Of a stretch of 64,000 nt of DNA, positions 63,301 through 64,000 are shown piece after piece (the stretch's first letter is position 1; each line of letters starts with the position of its first letter). The stretch is from Pardosa pseudoannulata (lineage: Eukaryota; Arthropoda; Arachnida; Araneae; Lycosidae), in assembly GCA_032207245.1 (NCBI GenBank), contig CM063509.1, positions 58,257,566 to 58,321,565 of the forward strand, in the 5' to 3' direction. The position numbers and the translations under genes are program-made. The notes below the pieces were generated by a model, which worked only from the letters and a program-made list of their open reading frames with translations, did not search any database and was not told where the DNA came from.

Positions 63301-63584
63301 ATAATAATACTTACCGTTCCAAACAATACAATACCCGTTAGGTCCTTGTTACTAGATATAATTTTATTTGTTAATGTGGTTCTTGCACACTGATAAGAGA
63401 AAAGAGAGAAAAGAAGATGTAAATATAATGCACATATAAAATAATAAATAAAAGATAAGAAAGTTATTCTCCTTACTTTTAAACATAATTGAAAGGGTGT
63501 TTCATCATCCTTAATTTTTTGAAACATTTCATCAGTTGCATCAATCAAAAATATCACTGCATCTCTTCCATGGGCATAGCTTTT
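33576..63584 (-). CDS. XRCC6: Ku70, ATP-dependent DNA helicase 2 subunit 1 / XRCC6 (14 exons, start codon outside window)
   Basis: Ku70 pairs with Ku80 to form the ring that threads onto DNA double-strand ends and recruits DNA-PKcs and ligase IV for non-homologous end joining. It also acts at telomeres. Exons in transcript order are 63477-63584, 63315-63389, 62950-63061, 61515-61608, 61180-61366, 56895-56971, 56217-56397, 52285-52399, 50726-50943, 46700-46898, 45527-45604, 44144-44253, 39036-39128 and 33576-33710. All borders are AG..GT and the phases chain without a break over about 594 residues. The N-terminal vWA-like domain (AVIFLIDATDEM) leads into the DNA-encircling beta-barrel (LLMGFKP, HLKPSVFLYPDE, ARRNDPPKFVALLPQ). 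Then come the C-terminal arm (RNIEALAL) and a SAP domain (VLKEFCRRNGI). Human Ku70 is 609 residues, so only a short N-terminal exon is missing. No donor for it is visible between 63585 and 64000. Confidence 0.97.
33711..34833. other. Ku70 last intron, distal part
   Basis: AT-rich, no recognised repeat. The intron as a whole runs to 39035 and also holds two hAT elements and one TTAA element. Confidence 0.6.
34834..35824. mobile_element. hAT-like non-autonomous element
   Basis: Ends CAGGGTTAGCAAAAACC and (complement) CAAGGTTGGC, with GGGTTTTTTC-type subterminal motifs on both sides. Flanks are CATTCTGT and TATTCTGT (7 of 8). It lies in the last Ku70 intron. Confidence 0.75.
36076..37017 (-). 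mobile_element. hAT-like element with dimerisation-domain relic
   Basis: Ends CAGTGGCAGACTAAGG and (complement) CAGGGGCGGACTAAGG. On the minus strand near 36500 the relic LTLPISNASGERSFSVMA is the hallmark of the hAT C-terminal dimerisation region. Flanking 8-mers do not match well, so the insertion is old or the ends are slightly off. Confidence 0.72.
37026..37845. other. Ku70 last intron, low-complexity part
   Basis: Repeated AAAATTT-type words, poly-T runs and a poly-G run near 37801. No coding relic was recognised. Confidence 0.5.
37570..37602. repeat. poly-T run
   Basis: More than 30 consecutive T in the last Ku70 intron. Similar runs are at 200-226 and 57362-57389. Confidence 0.9.
37850..38929 (-). 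mobile_element. piggyBac-like element, copy 1, with transposase N-terminal relic
   Basis: It lies between TTAA duplications (37846-37849 and 38930-38933) with perfect 8-bp ends CCCTTTCG. On the minus strand around 38350-38470 an acidic relic reads TELEIAEMMRNISDFDSETD and then hits a stop. That resembles the acidic N-terminus of piggyBac transposases. The catalytic region is absent. Confidence 0.75.
39036..39128 (-). CDS. XRCC6: Ku70 exon: flexible linker
   Basis: Phase 0 to 0, 31 codons, donor GTTAAG. It reads YGPPNKSLRMEELAVPHSLQ then QEAAAGM. Low conservation is expected for the linker before the SAP domain. The call rests on phase, splice sites and position. Confidence 0.88.
39196..39683. 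repeat. three tandem units of about 161-168 bp
   Basis: CAAGGCCAGTAGCTAC recurs at 39241, 39409 and 39570. Units 2 and 3 are nearly identical. They lie in the Ku70 intron before the linker exon. Confidence 0.82.
39768..41194. mobile_element. pogo/Tigger-like inverted-repeat element
   Basis: Left end CAGTTGAACCCACTTATGAC and right end complement CAGTGGAACCTGTTTAAGAC, both next to TA. This is the CAGTGGAACC type of pogo-like elements. No transposase was recognised inside. Confidence 0.6.
40432..40460. repeat. 13-bp inverted repeat with 3-base loop
   Basis: AAAACCCAGAATT, loop TTT, AATTCTGGGTTTT. It lies inside the pogo-like element in a Ku70 intron. Confidence 0.6.
42550..43110. repeat. imperfect direct duplication next to LINE relic
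   Basis: TTGGCTTGTCAGTAGA(G/A)GTC followed by GTTAGTAGACAGAAGT occurs near 42617 and 42944 with related flanks. It may be the 3' UTR of the LINE, in two partial copies. Confidence 0.45.
43190..43640 (-). pseudogene. jockey-like LINE reverse transcriptase C-terminal relic
   Basis: The minus strand reads KYLGVTLEKNLTWKHHITKI, then LLYKSFLRPLILYAALAWSY. After a stop and frame change comes MIANTHWYVQNINIYNKLNI. This is the thumb and C-terminal part of jockey-clade reverse transcriptases. Confidence 0.8.
44144..44253 (-). CDS. XRCC6: Ku70 exon: C-terminal arm
   Basis: Phase 1 in, phase 0 out, donor GTAAGT. It reads LPTKDIIEKRAGKLIEEFKA then LLCPNAAQSGSSYKRGP. This is the helix before the flexible linker of Ku70. 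A Tc-like element terminus lies about 70 bp past the donor. Confidence 0.94.
44254..44990. other. Ku70 intron
   Basis: Microsatellite at 44493-44537. The blocks near 44345 and 44770 share AGCTAAACTATTATAATA, an old duplication. No gene was seen. Confidence 0.5.
44493..44537. repeat. (TG)n(TA)n microsatellite
   Basis: A short TG run followed by a TA run in a Ku70 intron. Confidence 0.9.
44991..45236 (+). repeat. tRNA-derived SINE, family 2 (diverged copy)
   Basis: Same order of blocks as the copy at 49379: a decayed B-box (GGTTTGATTCCC), CTGAGGACCAAGTATGCTTG, then CCTTGGCCCCC. It is older and shows no clear target duplication. Confidence 0.75.
45527..45604 (-). CDS. XRCC6: Ku70 exon: C-terminal arm (tandemly copied upstream)
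   Basis: Phase 1 in, phase 1 out, donor GTAAGT. It reads VLQKHWRNIEALALNRDAPE then EIIDYT, the Ku70 RNxEALAL motif. A 184-bp tandem duplication has placed a partial copy of this exon with its acceptor at 45733-45788. The copy lacks the last codons and the donor, so this version is the functional one. Confidence 0.95.
45545..45911 (-). repeat. 184-bp tandem duplication covering part of a Ku70 exon
   Basis: Unit 1 is 45545-45728 and unit 2 is 45729-45911. Unit 2 carries an acceptor and 56 bp of exon-like sequence (LQKHLRNIEALALNKEAPED) corresponding to the Ku70 exon at 45527-45604. The last 18 bp of the exon and its donor were not copied. Confidence 0.88.
45912..46699. other. Ku70 intron
   Basis: Apart from the microsatellite, it holds an open frame at 46244-46633 with no family resemblance and broken minus-strand frames. 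It may be an unidentified transposon relic. Confidence 0.45.
46004..46043. repeat. (TA)n microsatellite
   Basis: Uninterrupted TA repeats in a Ku70 intron. Confidence 0.92.
46700..46898 (-). CDS. XRCC6: Ku70 exon: end of barrel and start of C-terminal arm
   Basis: Phase 0 in, phase 1 out, donor GTAGGA. It reads IPPGFHVIYFPFMEDIR, then a charged helix, then LQFAYHPESFENP. The PPGFxxxxLPFxxDxR and SFENP motifs are Ku70 signatures. Confidence 0.96.
47840..48715. repeat. T-rich low-complexity tract
   Basis: Almost unbroken T with scattered A, C and G, densest from 48290 to 48715. On the Ku70 transcript this is an A-rich intronic stretch. It sits between two mariner-like blocks. Confidence 0.85.
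49379..49650 (+). repeat. tRNA-derived SINE, family 2, with 13-bp target duplication
   Basis: The head contains the B-box GGTTCGATCCC within a GGGCTGGGC stem. The body has CTGAGGACCAAGTATGCTTG. The element is bounded by exact 13-bp repeats ATTTGTTTTCTTA at 49366-49378 and 49651-49663. It sits in a mariner-like remnant inside a Ku70 intron. Confidence 0.85.
50014..50330. repeat. 158-bp tandem duplication
   Basis: GCATAGCCAGATAGTAGATT at 50014 and 50172. Both units contain AAAAAGTAGTATGGTTTTTC. Ku70 intron. Confidence 0.8.
50726..50943 (-). CDS. XRCC6: Ku70 exon: core of beta-barrel
   Basis: Phase 1 in, phase 0 out. It holds the best conserved part of Ku70: LLLMGFKPKSCLKVHYHLKP, SVFLYPDEKAIQGST, and CRMIARRNDPPKFVALLPQ. 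Confidence 0.97.
50944..52284. other. Ku70 intron
   Basis: A CA/TA microsatellite and AT-rich sequence. Nothing else was recognised. Confidence 0.55.
51243..51293. repeat. (CA)n(TA)n microsatellite
   Basis: A CA run passes into a TA run in a Ku70 intron. Confidence 0.92.
52285..52399 (-). CDS. XRCC6: Ku70 exon: beta-barrel bridge region
   Basis: Phase 0 in, phase 1 out. It reads TGEILLPSDIKRYQEYDGKK, then DDEAKQIRHFADPG. The GxxLLPSDxKR and tandem acidic/FxDPG motifs match the Ku70 barrel and bridge. Confidence 0.95.
52435..52966. mobile_element. TTAA-type element in Ku70 intron
   Basis: TTAA at 52431-52434 and 52967-52970. Ends CCTCTTGCCTTA and (complement) CCCTTTGTCTTA are similar. It begins 36 bp upstream of the acceptor side of the Ku70 exon at 52285-52399. 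No protein was recognised. Confidence 0.55.
53027..53065. repeat. (TA)n microsatellite
   Basis: Uninterrupted TA repeats between two TTAA-type elements. Confidence 0.92.
53258..54080. mobile_element. TTAA-type element hosting a nested TTAA element
   Basis: Ends CCCTTTGAAGGGCAC and (complement) CCCTTTCAGGGGCAC match at 13 of 15 positions, both bounded by TTAA. A second TTAA-bounded segment (53694-54003) sits inside it. Confidence 0.7.
53694..54003. mobile_element. nested TTAA-bounded segment
   Basis: It is bounded by TTAA (53690-53693, 54004-54007). Ends CCCATCCACCGG and (complement) CCCACTGAACGG match at 8 of 12. It is more GC-rich than its surroundings (for example CGAACCCCCGTCGACGCATC near 53974). 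Its status as an independent insertion is inference. Confidence 0.5.
54368..55741 (-). mobile_element. THAP-domain (P-element-like) relic between inverted repeats
   Basis: TGTGATGTCATCGTTCATG at the left matches the complement at the right with one change. On the minus strand around 55400-55640 the relic reads IFFSVPKDPHTRKIWTTAMK then SLWDCEDHF. This is the zinc-binding THAP domain of P-element-type transposases. No catalytic region was recognised. Calling the repeats its ends is inference. Confidence 0.6.
54795..54868 (+). repeat. SINE family 1, 3' end fragment
   Basis: Only the last part is present, from GTCTCATTAGCC through GCAAAAAGTAGACCATAG to the CCAAAACCAAACC tail. This is typical of 5' truncation. 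Confidence 0.7.
55742..56216. other. Ku70 intron, nothing recognised
   Basis: AT-rich sequence between the right inverted repeat of the THAP relic and the Ku70 exon at 56217-56397. Confidence 0.5.
56217..56397 (-). CDS. XRCC6: Ku70 exon: start of beta-barrel
   Basis: Phase 2 in, phase 0 out, donor GTAAGT. It carries KKRPLGNLEFTLGGDVKLAF and MYKLVVPTSKPTPVKLAKEN, the first strands of the Ku beta-barrel with the Ku70 PxPxKL motif. Confidence 0.95.
56398..56894. other. Ku70 intron, nothing recognised
   Basis: AT-rich, with a T-run near 56740. Confidence 0.55.
56895..56971 (-). CDS. XRCC6: Ku70 exon: linker to beta-barrel
   Basis: Phase 0 in, phase 2 out. It begins DITITGEDEQYRYTNPSEKF, where Ku70 orthologues have DII then an acidic segment and SxKxxDLL. 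Confidence 0.92.
57078..57709. mobile_element. short inverted-repeat element flanked by TATA
   Basis: Ends CCAGACATGACAAC and (complement) CCAGACATGCCAAC match at 13 of 14, with TATA on both sides. A T-run at 57362-57389 and CCGGAG-type short repeats lie inside. No coding sequence was seen. Confidence 0.65.
57714..58870. other. Ku70 intron, nothing recognised
   Basis: Plain AT-rich sequence up to the piggyBac-like copy. Confidence 0.55.
58875..59948 (-). mobile_element. piggyBac-like element, copy 2
   Basis: It aligns with 37850-38929 over its whole length. TTAA flanks lie at 58871-58874 and 59949-59952, with the same CCCTTTCG ends. It lies in a Ku70 intron. Confidence 0.78.
59953..60408. 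other. Ku70 intron, less AT-rich patch
   Basis: Around 60010-60220 the base composition is more balanced and purine-rich. An open frame at 60104-60325 shows no family resemblance. It could be a fragment of an unidentified element. Confidence 0.4.
60421..60589 (-). repeat. SINE family 1 (copy 4)
   Basis: Reverse-oriented copy starting with the TTTGGTTTG-like tail and ending in the tRNA-like head. It is flanked by ATGTTTAAAGGG, shared with its neighbour. Confidence 0.8.
60602..60770 (-). repeat. SINE family 1 (copy 5)
   Basis: Reverse-oriented copy with the B-box complement GGATTCGAACCC. It lies directly beside copy 4, separated by the same ATGTTTAAAGGG sequence, which occurs again after it. 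Confidence 0.8.
60783..61179. other. Ku70 intron, nothing recognised
   Basis: AT-rich sequence from the SINE pair to the exon at 61180-61366. Confidence 0.55.
61180..61366 (-). CDS. XRCC6: Ku70 exon: end of vWA domain
   Basis: Phase 2 in, phase 0 out, donor GTAATT. It reads HRRILLFTVHDNPHAG, then a Lys/Ala-rich helix, then SFDCSLFYK. The LFTxxDNPH pattern is diagnostic for Ku70. Confidence 0.96.
61515..61608 (-). CDS. XRCC6: Ku70 exon: vWA domain
   Basis: Phase 1 in, phase 2 out, donor GTCAGT. It includes FGHSKDFSLADAFWACGIMF, equivalent to the Ku70 segment that positions the helix before the next strand. Confidence 0.95.
61890..62500 (-). pseudogene. RTE-like LINE C-terminal relic, copy 2
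   Basis: The minus strand reads LGHSFRLKDNNSTKLL, a stop, then GRPPLRWLDDVEEDFKTLKV. It is the same family as 25799-26230. Downstream, two partly repeated blocks near 62160 and 62300 share TAAAAAATTAGTAGTCTGTT. Confidence 0.72.
62501..62949. other. Ku70 intron, nothing recognised
   Basis: AT-rich, with ATTTAAATCAAGATTTA-type words near 62810 that recur near 63670. Confidence 0.5.
62950..63061 (-). CDS. XRCC6: Ku70 exon: vWA domain
   Basis: Phase 0 in, phase 1 out, donor GTAAGA. It includes FKHIYVFHDLSEPGAERIL, the conserved Ku70 stretch with the LxxPGAxRIL pattern. Confidence 0.95.
63315..63389 (-). CDS. XRCC6: Ku70 exon: vWA domain
   Basis: Twenty-five codons, phase 0 to 0, donor GTAAGT. 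It includes NKIISSNKDLTGIVLFGT, which matches the helix-strand of Ku70 before the family's FYGT-like motif. Confidence 0.95.
63477..63584 (-). CDS. XRCC6: Ku70 exon: start of vWA domain
   Basis: Phase 0 on both sides, 36 codons, donor GTAAGG. The first vWA strand reads RDAVIFLIDATDEMFQKIKD. The classical DxSxS metal-binding motif of integrin vWA domains is replaced by DATDE, as expected for Ku. It is the first exon visible. The initiator Met lies further upstream, beyond the window. Confidence 0.95.
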
Positions 63585-64000
63585 CTACAAAAGTAGAAGA
63601 TAAACAGGAAAAAAAACTGATATAGGCTTAAAGGCACACTTATGACATTAGGAAAAAGGGTTGGCATGATTTAAATCTTGATTTAAATCAGTTGATTTTT
63701 TAAAAAAAATCATTGATTTAAATCATTTTTTTTTCACTTCTTTTAAAACCTATATTCCAAAGACAGGAGAACTGGGAATCAGTCAGCACAGTAATACCAA
63801 TAAGTAAATAAGTGTAAATAGATAGCATGTGCTTTCCAAGAATTTAGGGGTTGTTATCAGAAAATATGTAGCAGGGGTAGTACAATGATTGATTATGACT
63901 GGTTGAATTCATTTTATGTAATGGGAGGTAAAGAGAACTGAAATCCAGTTTGTCTACCAAATAACAATAGCCGTGGCTTCATCTGCTGGAATGGAAAGAC
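63585..64000. other. Ku70 first visible intron
   Basis: It contains a self-complementary ATTTAAATC-rich block at 63668-63730. I searched the minus strand for a donor of the missing first exon and found none. Confidence 0.6.

Overview
This window is nuclear DNA from an AT-rich animal genome, with short exons separated by long introns full of transposons. Every exon I could place has GT..AG borders and compatible intron phases. The two genes found (a Ku70 orthologue and an Ig/LDLa membrane protein), the abundant Tc1/mariner, hAT and TTAA-type elements, and RTE- and jockey-like LINE scraps suggest an arthropod, perhaps a chelicerate. The species is inference only. There is no bacterial, plasmid or phage content.

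Layout. (1) Positions 1-15209, plus strand: the 3' part of a gene for a single-pass membrane protein. It holds the end of an Ig domain, one good and one degenerate LDL-receptor class A module, a 33-bp exon, a transmembrane segment and a cytoplasmic tail with two PPxY motifs. Its 5' exons lie before position 1, and its tail exon has an unresolved frame conflict. (2) Positions 15210-33500: intergenic DNA between convergent genes, with four hAT copies, a recent 1.8-kb tandem duplication, a 33-bp-arm hairpin, LINE scraps, TTAA elements and microsatellites. (3) Positions 33576-63584, minus strand: fourteen exons encoding almost all of Ku70 (XRCC6), from the vWA domain through the beta-barrel and C-terminal arm to the SAP domain and stop. 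Only the initiator exon lies beyond 64000.

Ku70 is a conserved housekeeping DNA-repair protein and the other gene is probably a receptor, and nothing ties them together functionally. Most other structure is transposons. These include a non-autonomous inverted-repeat family with 6-bp target duplications (three full copies, one with a paralogous empty site), a TTAA-flanked group with piggyBac-like termini including one nested copy, hAT copies with 8-bp duplications, pogo-like and Tc-like elements that abut, a THAP-domain fragment between inverted repeats, and two tRNA-derived SINE families. Part of one Ku70 exon is tandemly duplicated inside an intron. I found no convincing new multi-gene system. 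The best leads are the Ig/LDLa/PPxY receptor, the 6-bp-duplication family and the Ku70 exon duplication.
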